Below are positions 37,337 through 50,147 of a stretch of 64,000 nt of DNA, one piece after another; positions within the stretch are counted from its first letter, which is position 1; every line of letters starts with the position of its first letter. Under the pieces are notes generated by a model. That model ran no database searches. It was not told the origin of the DNA and worked only from the letters and a program-made list of their open reading frames with translations. The translations under genes and the position numbers were made by a program. Source of the DNA: Lingula anatina. Lineage: Eukaryota > Brachiopoda > Lingulata > Lingulida > Lingulidae. Where the stretch lies: contig NW_019776050.1 in assembly GCF_001039355.2 (NCBI RefSeq), forward strand, positions 64,400 to 128,399. Reading direction: 5' to 3'.

Positions 37337-38168
37337 CTATTGTTCGTCATCGTCAGGGGTGTCCGTGCTTGGACCAGAAGTTGGTGACGGCGTGCTCGGA
37401 GCAGAAGTTGGTGACGGCGTGCTCGGAGCAGAAGTTGGCGACGGCGTGCTGGGGGTACTTTCGCCGTGACTGCGTATCTTTCTACCGGGTTTGGCAAAGG
37501 CTGAAGTAAAACGCATTTGTGTAACACTTATTCAAATATGAATAGCAGAAACTGAAAAAATATGTATATACGAGGTAGCCGTTGAATTAAAATCCAAAAG
37601 TGAAATGATTTACTAGTATAAAAAATAATGAATATAAGAATTAAAAAATATTAAAAACAATAGTCCCAAAAGAAAAAAAACAAGTAAGTAAAAAACTCAG
37701 CAAACGTTAAAAAATGCAGCAAATTGTATGTTGATTTACTTCTAAGGAAAGATACTATTAGTATTTATCCAATTTATAAGTTAATTGACTATTTAGTTAT
37801 GGGCAATAAAAGTTACTATCCCGAGCGTGAAACAGCAATTATTGAGTGCTTGACAGATTTGGGTTCACACATTATAAGAAAAATTTCCATAAGTACATAA
37901 TTTCACATTATTTCACAGATAAAATTTATACCTTACATTTGTCCAATATCTGAATTTACTCATATTTGAATACCCAAAGCTGTTTGAGCCTACGTATTCC
38001 GTGAATGCTAATTAACTGTTGCTGACTTAAAAGTCCAATAATAATAATAATGATAATAACGATAATAATTATAATGGTAAATTGGTTTTTCAATTCAACG
38101 ACGATCGCTACATTTGACTTACCTGCTACTGTAAGGCAAACCAGGAGTAGGACAATAGCGGTCTTCAT
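37337..38168 (-). CDS. Small secreted Pro/Ser/Thr-repeat peptide (array member A)
   Basis: Two exons on the minus strand: 38123-38168 (46 nt, signal peptide MKTAIVLLLVCLTVA) and 37337-37500, joined in phase 1, 69 residues. The mature part begins AFAKPGRKIRSHGEST. It then has three tandem copies of a 9-residue unit PSTPSPTSA (27-bp DNA repeat at about 37365-37450), a mucin-like stretch likely to be O-glycosylated, and ends in an acidic TPDDDEQ tail. There are no cysteines. The frame extends upstream of this Met, but family comparison favours MKTAIV as the start. It shares the architecture of members B-E (signal exon, phase 1 intron, repeat-rich second exon with PST units), but lacks their AIPLSK motif and the upstream box. 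It may be the outgroup or founder of the array. Function unknown. Confidence 0.7.
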
Positions 38169-38584
38169 ATTTGATACTGGAACTCTGAAGCGACAGTGGC
38201 AACGATATCTTGGACTTGTAGATAAGCTGTTGAATATAGTCTTCCCCACGAACCTTCTCAACTGAAAATAAGCCCAAAATCACCGTAATTTATGTGTTTA
38301 ACTCAAGAAGGCGTGTCACCAACAGTTTGCGTTACAGTTTTTAATACTTAATGAATGATGGAGGTAAACGTTTCGCACACGTAAAATTGCAATTTGTAAC
38401 AATCAGAAGATTGAACATTTTTTGCTTTTTCAGCTCCAAACAATTCTCGAGCAAATGAATATTTAGCAATTTAATCAAGCTTTTTTTGTTGATAATTCGT
38501 ATCAAGAACAGCATATTTAGAACATAAGTTGTAACATTATCGAAATGCGGACAGAGAGGGGTAATGACCGCATGGAGATACCGA

Positions 38585-39022
38585 ACAAAGACCTACACAC
38601 AATGGACAATACTACTGAACCAATACTTTGGGGGAGATAAATGACTGTGGAATGATATGCTCCTGGTATCATTTTAAGCCCCCTTTACACTGGACGGCGT
38701 CCCTTCTGCGTCCCGCAGAACGGCCCCGTTTGAAAGTAAAATAAAATATGATATTTCACGTGCCGACAACTGCCGATCTTGAGCATTCATTCTGTATCCA
38801 AAGCGATGATTGTGCCTCCTTTCTAAGACAGTTTCATGGTCGCACAAAGGACGCCATCCAGTGTAAAGGGGGCCTTTATCAACATTAAACATAAAAAGAC
38901 CAACAATATAATTAATTCCATGGTACAGCGGTTTTATAATCATTAGTCACATTATAAGTAGACTAGGCATTATAACTTTGATTACTCTGATTCAGGGGGT
39001 GACACTTCTATTGTCCAATGTG
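38585..39022 (-). repeat. Dispersed repeat, copy B, interrupted by a nested MITE
   Basis: On the opposite strand it matches 25290-25530, from GGACAATACTACTGAACCAA to GGGGTGACACTTCTATTGTC. The match is broken at TCATTTTA by the element 38677-38875 and resumes at TATCAACATTAA. Confidence 0.78.
38677..38875. mobile_element. MITE with CCCCCTTTACACTGGA termini (nested)
   Basis: The left end is GCCCCCTTTACACTGGACGG and the reverse complement of the right end is GCCCCCTTTACACTGGATGG. The arms are about 25 bp and the length about 200 bp, with no coding capacity. It sits inside an older dispersed repeat whose uninterrupted version is at 25290-25530. Confidence 0.85.
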
Positions 39023-40193
39023 TGTATGTGTACCCTGTAAATCCCAAGCGTGTTCGGGTGTGGTTTTTTAAATCGATGGAAGAGGAGTAGCTGGGCATGA
39101 GGGGAAAAGACAACGTCTTAGTGAAGGTGTCGGGCCTGTGATTCACCTCCATGTCTTGAACACCAACCACATAGCCTTGACAGAAGACTAGCATCATTAA
39201 CCTATATGCTTCATTATTGATACAACTGTTTGCGTTCCAGATGACGCGGTTTTATAATTGGAATAGTTCTGGCATTGATTTGAGAACATTTAACGATGGT
39301 AATGTCAATGCACTAAATCTACTAGGTCAGTTACTGTAGCTGCATTGGACGCATTTATTTTCGGTCCCTTTACAATGTGAGTGCAAAAAGGATCGAAGCA
39401 GTCTGAAAGACAAACGATAAAAAAGCGCCTGAAACAATGCAAGGGGCTGCTACGGGGACGCCCTTTACCAGGGGAATAAATTATTTTTCACTAGGTATTC
39501 ACAGATATGTCTCTAGGTCACTGATGGCACTATTCTGCACTGTGAGCCTGTGATGAAATCTGAAGGGTGATTGCGTGGCCGGCCATTGTTTGCATAATCA
39601 AGATAATTAACTGTTCTGATCTTAATCACTTGTCTTTCTGTGACAGATAAAACAGCCCCTTATGAAAAGCCTGCTACTTCGGAACAAGGCTAAACGCGGT
39701 AGTTGTACAAAATAGGTGTTTTTTGTTAATTTAAAAATATCTGTTTTTTTATTCTTTGGACAGAAACGCCTCGGTTATAATTTTCTTTTACTATAATCTA
39801 ATATTTTACTAGATAAAATAATGGATTAAACGGAAAGTAATTTATTAAATTCACATTTACTCTTTCAATGTTCATTATACATACAATGCTTTTGCAGAGT
39901 TCCACGTAACACATATGATAAAAATCCATTTTTCTTAAATAAAAAATAATAAAAACATTGTATTGGCTGTCAGCTCTTTCGTAATCTGTACTGAACTTTT
40001 TGAGCTCAATTCAACGAGTCGGCAGGACGAAATCTTTTTTATAGGCCCTTTATATAGGCCCACTATAAGTGTTCATCCATATATAGGCGTGGTCGCTCTG
40101 CCTGTTGACTTTACAGGGCTACTTGTTTGACTCATATCGACCTTCCCACCCTGTAACCTGATGTGACTGCCCCCATTTTTCTTAAAACTGCAG

Positions 40194-40475
40194 TACGGAA
40201 TTGTGAGATGTGGTATACTTTGTTTTGGGGAACCGTGTCAAACCACGTGTCTTTTTTTAGCAGACAGGCAAGCCAAGACAGGTTGCGTAACGAGCGTGCA
40301 TTATAACATCAGCTCGAAGCCCAGCTCTTGCAGAGCAAATGTCATGCCATCTGCAAGCGTGCAGATTAAATTGCTTCCTTCAGGCCAAAAGTTACAGGGT
40401 GTCATCATTATCTGCGATTCTGGTAGAAGATACATGCACTTCGTGGATGGTGTTACCAATTTGAGTCAAAACTGA
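40194..40475 (+). CDS. Possible terminal exon, unrecognised Cys-containing frame
   Basis: An open frame of 93 codons follows an acceptor-like sequence (CTTAAAACTGCAG ending at 40193) and runs to TGA. The translation has clustered cysteines near the start (RCGILCFGEPCQTTC) and a hydrophobic strand VIIICDSGRR. I recognise no family and found no matching upstream exon, so this may be chance or a gene relic. Confidence 0.15.
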   Translation, partial: YGIVRCGILCFGEPCQTTCLFLADRQAKTGCVTSVHYNISSKPSSCRANVMPSASVQIKLLPSGQKLQGVIIICDSGRRYMHFVDGVTNLSQN

Positions 40476-43218
40476 ACTGACTGTTAGCCATGTGGCTGGC
40501 GGTCTCATTTTGGACTGGTTAGAGCAAAGCGATCGCACAATCAGCCTCTAGTGTGCATTGGAAATACCCATTCTTCTTAAATATCTGTGGGATTATATAC
40601 GCAACATAATGATATTTTTGAATGTAGATTATCAATTTGCCATCTCTTTCTCAACTTAGCCACAATATGACATTGATAGTCTTTTAAAGCCAAAGTTTAA
40701 GCAATCGGGGCATTAATAGTGTTAATTATACCTTTACCTTGGATAACGTTGATTCATATATTATTGCAATAAATAAGTATAGTTTGAACAGTGATTTAGT
40801 CACGAACAACCTTAGTTTTAACTGAGGGCACGGACTCAGATTAAACAAACATGTATAGACAGAGGTTTCGAATGTCCTTCTGTATCTACAACGTGCATTT
40901 TTGTGTTACTTTCTTTTCCAATGTATTTCCGATCCAATGTTTATTAAGATACGCCTTCCCTGTTGAAGGAGATTTTGGTGTGGGAAAATGGAAACATTTT
41001 GTTGAATACGTTACATGGCAGGAGATTACTTGCACTGTTCGTACAAGCGAGATCGGCTTCCATTGAAGCGGGTCACTTGTGTAAATCTACACAGTTGTTT
41101 TACGTGCATACTGAGGCCTTCGGCAATATATATTTAAAATATAGAACAACATTAGTTGTGGATAGAAACACGCGAAAAGACAGTATAATTTTACTGGGCA
41201 TTTTTCCAAATTTTAATCAGCTTATTGCATGGTGACAAATGCTGTACACACAGCTAGGTCGGCGAAGTGAAGACACAGGTCAGTCAGGCCGATAAGGTCG
41301 ATTAAGTGCACAGCGTCTCTCACCACTCAAGTCAGCTGCATTTTGATTATAATCATTTAATTCTAAGATCCACAACAGCATTATTGAATTCAGTTTGCCA
41401 CTCGAGAATGTTCACGAAAGTCTTCCCCACCTGCCTGTCCTAAGGTGTACGTCAATATGCAATAACAGCCGCAACAACAACAACAACAATATTCATATCA
41501 ATTCTGGTAACAAAAGTCACAATTTAATGGTTCGGGAATACATCTGTCTCTAGATGCTTGTGAATTATTGCCTAAATTTAATTAATTTAAACCAGAAGAT
41601 TTAAGCTTCCCAAACGACTTTTGTCTTCTCAGTGTTTTGCCATTCAGTTTTAAGACAATTAAGGACACATGGACGAGCTTGAAGACAGGCCTATTTAATC
41701 TAACGACACAGATACCTAGCTGTATGATTCACTGCGTTTCATAATTTAAACGGTCGATTCCACAACATGACAGAGAACAAGGATATGCGGGTTTCCAATA
41801 AATGATGAAAAAATCAACACCTATCACGGTGCCATACTTTAGCTTTTCGTATAGTCTGTTTACAGTTATAGCATAGCTTATCATTTTTCATGAAAAAAAT
41901 ATCAGAGAATGAAATCATCAAAACTGCTTTTCTTTCCTACAAAGACATTGCAACTTACTCAGAGATAGATGTGTTAGAGGATTTTGTTAAAATTTAAAGA
42001 TATCATCCTATTCTATTTATTAATGGAAACAATATTTCACTTTCATCATTTTCGCACAGCCATTCAAACGAAACCCAAATCATAGATATCAAAACGTACT
42101 AAATTATTCGAAGTGAATAATAATTTTAAATAAATTGCCCTTTTCTTACCAATTCAAAGTACAGGTTGCGTTTCATTGATTTGTTGCTCCCTCAAAATGT
42201 TTACTATTTTAATATTTTCTATAATTTCATTGTGTACAATATAATATATAACTGGGTCTACACATATTATATTCTTGAAGGGCATCAAGTGAAAACACGA
42301 CAGTGGTGGACATTTCACCTCGAAGCAATCCATTGTGCTAGAGGAGCCACTGACCGCATTCACAATCAAAGTTGATCCACTTGAAGGTCTGTCGCGTGAT
42401 CCCTGGCGCGATCGAATCTATTCAGTGTCTATTAGGGAGTTAAGCTTTCAAGTAGAGCGGCCATATTTTGATCCTCGGATGTCTTAATCCGCGGATCAAC
42501 TGGTTGTGAATGCGCCATTGGATCGGATGTCATTGGGATAGAACTGGGAATCTTGAGCAAAAAAGGACCAAAAGTTTATACTGTTTATCAACTATGACAC
42601 TATTTAAAAAATAGGAGAAGCGGTCCACATGCAAAATGCCACATTCTTTCGCAGTATTATATGTCAACCTTTTGAAGTAGGCCTTCATCTCTCCTTACAC
42701 ATCTGAAATAAATTGAAGTTAGTTTCAAGTAAAACAAGATAAGATTCTTGTAGTAATGAGGAATCCATGCAAAAATAATTGAAAGAACTTTAATCATATT
42801 TCTATTATGTGGATTAATGGTTTTGGTGTGACTGGAGAAAAAACATCTGTCATAAAGTTGATTCGTATTCGAATAACTATGAAAGCGAGTAATTCATTTA
42901 GCTGATTATACTGCTTAGATGATATTTGTATGTCAATTAAGTGGTTTTGGTGTGACGAGAGAAAAATATCTGTCACATCATGAAAAAACGATTCATATTT
43001 GATTAATTTTTGAGGTGAGTAACTTATTTAGTTGAATATACTGCTATGTGAGGGCTGCGTGAAACGTAACGTGGGCCTATACAAGATGATTCAATATAGG
43101 ATTTATTTCAAAAATTATATTTTTGTTGTCACTGACTTTCATTTCACATAAAAAGAAAAATTGATTGCATTAACTTGAAATAAAATGTTTGTTGATGTCT
43201 TTTAAAAACCTTGAAAAT

Positions 43219-43377
43219 ACTAGTTTCTGGATGCCAGAATCGTTTTTCGAAAAACGACACTAGTTTATGGTTGCCAGAATCGTTTTTGAAAAACGACACT
43301 AGTTTCTGGTTGCCAGGTTCGTTTTTGAAAAACGACACTAGTTTCTGGTTGCCAGGTTAGTTTTTGAAAAACGAAAC
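43219..43377. repeat. Minisatellite, four ~40-bp units with internal hairpin
   Basis: The unit ACTAGTTTCTGGTTGCCAG is followed by TCGTTTTTGAAAAACGAC, four copies in tandem with minor variation. The TCGTTTTT/AAAAACGA part of each unit is self-complementary. It lies about 220 bp beyond the stop of peptide gene B. Confidence 0.9.
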
Positions 43378-43596
43378 TGGAAACTAGAAACTAGACACTA
43401 ACTTCAGCGCTCTTGCTCAAATAGCCGATTACCGAAGAACATATAAGAGACTTCCGGTCCGAACTGCATGATGCCAGTTAAGAAAGATGCTTATGTAGAG
43501 TTCTCAACCATTGCTTAGCAAAGTTCAAAAGATAATCAGCTTCGCTTGCGGATGGTCTTACTGGGAATGATGTCCACGTGTGTCAGTTGATCCAAA

Positions 43597-44380
43597 TTAA
43601 TTAAATGTGGGGACGGCGCCAAAGTCTTCGAGGAGCTCCGGACTTGTAGTGCGTAGCTCACGTGGGTCGATTGATGCCCACCTACTGTATTTGGCTTCAA
43701 TCTGCTCTCCGCTAATTCTGCTTCCCGCTTTTTTTGACAGCGGGATGGCCGATGTATCGCCACTTCTAATGACTGAAAAATAAACGTTCTGTTTTATTCA
43801 GCGGGATCAAAGGGAAGTTGAGCAGCAGGCAGACACGTACAAAAAACGTATGGAATATTGAAACTTTCAGCGGCATGCATATTTTTTTGACCAAAGCCTT
43901 TCACTATTTTATATATATAAAGATATTTAAAAAACGCGCGCACAACAGTGTGTATAAAAGGTTTTTTTTCAGGCATCAAGAATGTAATGTAATATATGCT
44001 TTCTTACTTTAGGCAAAAACTTGATTATTTGAGAGCATTGTGAGGAACATCGTGCAGTACTAGGTGAATAAAAGTAATGCACATAAAGAATTCCACTGTT
44101 CAGTCTTAAAGAAACTCAAAACAAATGCAACTATGGCATTTGTTAAGAAAATAAGCATGATATCATGTTTCAACAGTTTCTTCAAACCGGCATTCATAAT
44201 ATGGGACCTTCATGTATCGTAACTCCAGAAGATTATTTTAAAGGGACAATTACAGAGACTTAATGTATAACTTAGCTAATAAAATGACTTTCTGTATATA
44301 AAATGACAAATTCAGAGGTGACAATACTTACCCGTTACAATGAAGCAAACGAGCAACAGAAAAAGTACCAACGTCTTCAT
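43597..44380 (-). CDS. Small secreted peptide (array member B)
   Basis: Exons on the minus strand: 44332-44380 (signal peptide MKTLVLFLLLVCFIVT) and 43597-43772; phase 1; 74 residues. The second exon begins VIRSGDTSAIPLSKKAGSR, aligning with VIKNSDAVAIPLSKRA of member D and VLRISDAVAIPLSKRA of member E. After that it diverges: no Ser/Thr repeats, ending SPELLEDFGAVPTFN. No cysteines. The basic pair (KK or KR) after AIPLS could be a processing site. The upstream box is at 44511-44533 and a TATA-like AATATAAGT at about 44491. The 3' flank has the conserved block near 43499-43530. Function unknown. Confidence 0.75.
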
Positions 44381-44510
44381 AGTGATTTCGTAAATATGTC
44401 CTTTTCTCGATTCAGTTGATATATTTTTAGAGGCAGTATTCTCCACAATTATCGCTAGGTATTGTTTAAAGTGGAAGTGTGATTTTCAACACTTATATTG
44501 CGTTTGTTAT

Positions 44511-44533
44511 CCTTGAAATGACTTTGATGCATG
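44511..44533 (-). promoter_or_regulatory. Conserved peptide-gene box, copy B
   Basis: Minus strand CATCAAAGTCATTTCAAGG, 131 bp from the ATG, followed by TATA-like AATATAAGT. Matches the copies at 48528, 51809 and 56236. Confidence 0.75.
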
Positions 44534-45897
44534 CTCGTCCTTGAAGCAAATCGTGATCATGGGGCAAACTATCAATAGTACCTTTGCCTTGGCGTTCAGA
44601 TCATGTGATATTTTTTAATAAGTGATTTCCTTATTTGACGAAAACGTTTGGCAGCCTTCCCGAGCTATTTCCTCCACGTACAATTCACGTGAAAGTGAGT
44701 AATTCATATTGGTGCCATAAACAGGTAACCTCGTGACATCTTGTTAAAAGTATGAAGGCAGCATTTTGTGTTCTTTATGTAACTTATTTTTAAATTTTAT
44801 ACCAATCTGTACCTCTTTAATTCTCATCGAAAAGGTTGCCACACCTCAATTCCATATTATGCATTTTCTAAAAAGTATCAACGACCAATAATTATTTTGA
44901 TTTATGCTTGCGCAGCTTCAGCTGCGACCAGTAGGCCTATAAAGGAACTATAATTCAACAAATAACCTGCTAAAAATGTAACCAGTTCAATCTAGGCACA
45001 AATTTTATTGCACTTAATATATTCAAACTAAATCTTATCACATTTTCGTTGCTTCACAATATATTGGATCTTCAATTTTTTCAAAGATTTTTGGGGGAGC
45101 AAGCAATATATGTTACACCATTGCTTTGAGAACGTGATGGTATTGAAAGCCTAAGTCAAACTGTAAATAAAATTTAATTATGAGTGAGGCACAATAAAAA
45201 ACTTAGGCTTTCACTTATGGGATTGAATTTCTTTTACTCTATTTAACAAGGTGATTTCCCCATTTGAAAGTAATGTCAGCCTTCCAGAGCAAGGTTTGCC
45301 ATTCACAGTTCACGTGGAAATGTGACTTAAAATATGTTTATTTGTTATTTAATTTGGCCTACTTCAGCTCCAGATTTGAAAAGAACACGACAGAGCAAAC
45401 TTTCTTAGTTTTCGTTTTGTGAATAATATAACACAGGATGGGCTTTATCCACCATTTTGTACTGGTAACCTCGACGCTTATCAAGTATTTAGATTTATGT
45501 CAATGACGCTTAAAGTGTGCTTGCTCCATAACTATATCAGAACAGCAGAAAAGTGTATCCCGTTTCTTCTGGCGCCAACCTTATTGCGCTTACTTTATTT
45601 ACAGAACTTATGTATCACGCTTTCTTAGCTTTTAAGACACATGGGCCTGTTTTGATTATTCCCAAAGCTTTTTTTGTTGCCATAAAAATCTCATATCATT
45701 AAGCTCTGGAATTCGCCAAGTTGTCAAATGATGCTTAACATGGGCAACATACCATTGGGAACTATAAGAATTGCTGGTAATTTAAACGACAATTCCCAGT
45801 TTTATTATTATTCTAATTACTGCAAAGTATCTTGGTGAATCCCTGATAGAAAATTTATTTTTAAAAATTACAAAACTGAGACTTTATTACGAATGCA

Positions 45898-45961
45898 TAT
45901 TATATTATATTATATTATATTATATTATATTATATTATATTATATTATATTATATTATATT
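45898..45961. repeat. (ATATT)n microsatellite in the 3' flank of member C
   Basis: About 12 units of a 5-bp TATAT/ATATT repeat, about 420 bp beyond the stop of member C. The same repeat sits at the same relative place beyond members D and E. Confidence 0.93.
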
Positions 45962-46376
45962 AAAATGTTTTATTCCGATCACTGAAACGCATATCGCCAG
46001 CAAAGACTTTATTTAAGCAAGAGGTACAGTAATAAATTGAAACAACATCATTTTACATTAGAAACTGAATGAGAATAGATATAAGAGCATAAAGCTCCAA
46101 ATCTTACCCATTCAGAATGTTAATAAATGCAGTAATATAACTGCTTTCCAATTGTTTCTTAAATATTGTCATTTTTATCAAACCCCTCCACTAAGGGGGG
46201 GGGGCGTTCACTGTAGGCTACGTCTCTGAAGGTAGAACGTAGGATAAACAAGTGTTACTTGTAGAGTCCTCAACCATTGTTTAGCAAAGTTAAAAAGTGG
46301 ATCAGATTGTTTTACAGATGGACACAATTGGTTGACTGGACGAAGGGAAAGAAGCTGATACATGTTCGATATCCAT

Positions 46377-46938
46377 TTAACGGCTTTCAGAGCTCTCTGA
46401 GCTTTCGGTGCTTGGTGAGGACCCTGAACTGCTTCGTGGCTCTATTTGGTCTTTCAAGTTTTCATCCTCTCCGACCGATGCTTTTATGGATAGTGGAATG
46501 TTCACTGCTTCACCATTTAGAATAACTGAAAAGGAATGAAATGCACTGTATTGCTCACCAGGATAAGCCGAAAGACGAATTTGGGATAGCTGGCATATAC
46601 ACAATACAGATAATTATACATTACTTTCACCGGAATTGGTGTAAAGATTGACTCAGTGCCAGGTATGAATGTAAATGTCCGAAAATAAAAATGTAACTCG
46701 ATATATATTGACATGCACATTAGTTTCCATATCAGCTCCTTTATTTAATATAAAGTACATCTGACGAATGACAGAGGCAAAAATGACCGAAGAAATGACA
46801 CGTATAAGAAGTAGCGCGGGGAATTTATATTCCACGCTCATTCGACCCACGTGATACAATAAGCGTGAAAACGGTGACAACTTATCATCCGGTCACATTT
46901 GCACCCCATAAGTAAGAAGGGCGTCTCGACAACCCCTT

Positions 46939-46982
<44 letters not shown>

Positions 46983-48399
46983 CAAGCCATTGTATTACGG
47001 AAGCCGTTGTATGAGAAATTATTACTATAGAACTGGTATACACGAGGAGAAAGGCATTAATGCTTTCAATTGTTCAACAATCAAGGCACCATTTTAACTT
47101 GACCAGTATTTTACAATAGAAAACATCTACAAATTTTAAATAGAACACAAATACGTTTTGCAATTACAGAAAACATGGATCGTGTCCAAAATACAAGAAA
47201 AAAAATCGTGGTATTACAGCATTTTATGCCAACTTTTATCTTCATTTTTGGCACACAAAGTTCACTGTAAGTAAATCAGATTACAGCTTGGCAGTTATGG
47301 GCAATCCATTAAAAATACCTTGAAAGAAAAATACTCAAAATTATCTGGGAAATGCAATTAGGTTGAATAACCCTCAGTCGAATAAGAATTAGGTATAAGT
47401 ATTGTCTTTAAGTTTTATGTGAAACAGTCCCTAGATCTGCACATAATGTCGCATTGCTAACCACGTTCAGTTGTGGCAATTGAAGCATACCACAGAATAC
47501 CAACTGCACGATGTTCAGTATCAAGGTATAATATTGAAATACCATAGGCCTAATATCACGTCACAGAATGTTTAGTATTTGTTATATTAGTTATATTTGA
47601 TTCTTTTATACCAGAAGATATCAGATCACCTCTCTCATATGTCAATTATATTGTTTGAGTCTAACCTTTATAGCCTAGTGAGACTTCAGAAAAATCGCTG
47701 TCACATCATAAGCATAGCTTGATTCATATTCGATTAATTATTTAGTTGAAGACTGCAAAGATGATCATAAGGCCTTCGTGGAACATAATTTACAAAAGAA
47801 GAAGAAATACAGTATTAATTTCAAGAATTTATTGGCGGGTCAATTAATGAAACTGGTTAGTGGAGTCTTGCAGGCAAACCAGTAAGTTTTCTTCGTTAAT
47901 CTTAAATTAGAAGCAGGGATATCAGAGAGGGTGGTTAACATCATGTACGGTATTTGCTGAAAATTTTCGGAAGCTTCTCTTTTCTAATGTTATAACTAAT
48001 CGAGACATTTTGATACAAGACTTTCTGTATTAGTTTTTTCAAGTACATCGTGTCAACATCTTTTATAATTACTACCAAATTATTTTGGGAGTTATAGCTG
48101 ATAAATATATCTGTCGAATTTATTGAGAAATAACTGTAAAGTCATAAAGAACACCTTACGCCAGTCTACCAATTATTTAAAATCTTATCTGACTAATATA
48201 AAATCATCCCTTTACAGCATTGTACTTCAGTGAGCAAGCCTCTAAGATTAAAACTATTTGAACATCAATATATGCATATGGTATTGAGCTTACTAACTTA
48301 CTGTTGAGCACAGTTGACCAAATCATTTTCTAAATATCGAATATACTTACCCGTCGCAGCAAAGCAAACAAGAAGCAGGATAACCACCGATGATTTCAT
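46377..48399 (-). CDS. Small secreted acidic Ser-rich peptide (array member C)
   Basis: Exons on the minus strand: 48351-48399 (signal peptide MKSSVVILLLVCFAAT) and 46377-46525; phase 1; 65 residues. The mature part VILNGEAVNIPLSIKAS aligns with the AIPLSKRA region of D and E but has lost the dibasic pair (SIK). A charged middle and a Ser/Glu tail SPSTESSESSESR follow. The tail holds several S-x-E sites of the type phosphorylated by secretory-pathway Fam20-like kinases (inference). No cysteines. The upstream box is at 48528-48550, and ACATAAG in TATA position lies at about 48508. The conserved 3' block is near 46266-46293. Confidence 0.77.
46941..46980. repeat. (TA)n microsatellite in intron of member C
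   Basis: About 20 TA units. Confidence 0.95.
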
Positions 48400-48527
48400 A
48401 TTGATTTCGTAGGTAAGATTTATTTCGCTTCAGTTGGTGTCGTTTAAAAAGACCTTCCTTCTCGGTAAACTTAGAGTCGTGTTTGAAGTCAGAGGTTGGT
48501 TATCAACCCTTATGTAGTAGGCAAACT

Positions 48528-48550
48528 CCTTGAACTGACTTTGATGCATG
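48528..48550 (-). promoter_or_regulatory. Conserved peptide-gene box, copy C
   Basis: Minus strand CATCAAAGTCAGTTCAAGG, 129 bp upstream of the ATG; identical in the 19-bp core to the member E copy. Confidence 0.8.
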
Positions 48551-49480
48551 ATCAGCCTTGGAACTACACGTGAGCCTAGGATTAATTATGTGGGCCGTGT
48601 CCTTGGTTCTAGCATGGGCTTGCCCGATGTTTAGCTTTTTAATGGACCAAAAAATGAAGTTGACAGATAGACTGACGTCTTTGCCTTTTTTAAGAGATAA
48701 ATGTAGTTGCATTATTAATATCAAACTGCCACCATTTAAAAACCGTGCTTTGAAGCGAAGTCAACGTGTTTATTGAAATTCCTTCGAAATTCGACTTTAT
48801 TTCAAAATCTTCAAAGGTCATCAAATATTTCTTTAGTGAACATTTTGGTCTCATCATTATAACCATAAAGAAATATAAGAATTTTTTTAAAGATCTTAAA
48901 GGTTAAGAAAAGCTGTATAGGGTCCAGGAAAAAAATAATGTAAAACGTCAACCTATGGAAAGTAATTTTGCATAGCATAAGTGATTATAATTATTATGGT
49001 GTTGTCCAACACAATATCACTTGAAAGAACAAATGAAATAGTAATTTAGGCTTTCACCTATGACGTTGGATTTCTTCTAATTAACAGCGTGATTTCCTTT
49101 TTGGCAATCTGCCAGAGAAGCTTTCCGCCATTCGCTGTTCTCATGAGAACATGCCATGAATTTTATAATTTTTTTTAAAAAAACTTCAGCAGCATACAAT
49201 GAACAAATTAGACGACAGCGCCATATTTTGCTTTATGAAACCTTTTACACGGGATGGGCAACTTCGACGCTAATGAACTATTTAGATGTATGTTAGAGAC
49301 AACTTAAAATGCATGCAAGCAAAAACCAATATTCATTTCAGATTTGTGATCTATTGTGCAACGGCATTTTAGTGCGAGAACTACCTGTACGTTGATTTAA
49401 TTTATTAATTCATTAGAGGAAACATAGTATATGCTAATATTGATTTTCACAACTCTTCCTACGTGCTTCTCTCCGTCCAA

Positions 49481-49541
49481 TTATATTATATTATATTATA
49501 TTATATTATATTATATTATATTATATTATATTATATTATAT
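49481..49541. repeat. (ATATT)n microsatellite in the 3' flank of member D
   Basis: About 12 five-bp units, about 610 bp beyond the stop of member D; positional equivalent of 45898 and 54752. Confidence 0.93.
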
Positions 49542-50147
49542 CATGCCTTTATCAAAGGAATAGTTTTATTTGTGCTCTACATATATATCATTAAGTAGTA
49601 CTATTATTTTTTTGTTCATAAAAAGCACTACACTGTACATTAATAAGTTAATTTCTATCTCACCTTACCGAAACAAACGGCCACAACAGTTTTATTGCTT
49701 TGGTTAACATTTTATTCATGCATAGAGCGAAGAAATTGAAATATAATGAAACTCCATTACATGAAACCCCTTATCAGATCTGTTTTAATATATAAAATCA
49801 TAAATAGGGAAATTGCTTCGTATTGTTTCTTAAACCCTGTCCAGGTCAGGTAGCACTTTCATATATTCTGAACTGTTGGATTCCAGTTATATTGTATGCC
49901 TCTCCAGTGGTACCCATCAACATGGTGGCAGATGCAAAACTAACAAACTTGTGAAGCGATGTACTGAAGGAAAAGGCTTACAGTTAATAAAATCCAAAAG
50001 ATATTAAAAATTCATAGGGAGGAAACACCCCTCGACTGCAGGCCACAGCTGTAGGATTCAAGTTAAACCATGATTCTCATAAAGAGTCCTCAACCGTTGC
50101 TTAGCAAAGTTAAAAAGATTATCAGGTAGGTTTGCAGATGGACGCAC

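Larger units (their letters stand above)
38169..43596. other. Intergenic DNA between peptide genes A and B
   Basis: Holds the dispersed repeat with a nested MITE (38585-39022), a possible but unproven exon (40194-40475), the diverged end of a CCGCGGAT-type MITE near 42400-42525, two ~120-bp direct repeats (about 42820-42930 and 42945-43055, sharing GGTTTTGGTGTGAC and ATCTGTCA) and a minisatellite (43219-43377). No gene is firmly supported. Confidence 0.5.

Noticed and set aside
43219-43377. CRISPR-like array
   Set aside because: Units are contiguous with no unique spacers, and the genome is eukaryotic.
43536-43763. 75-codon alternative frame over member B exon 2
   Set aside because: The frame starting VIRSGDTSAIPLSKK joins in phase with the signal exon and aligns with D and E; the other frame does not.
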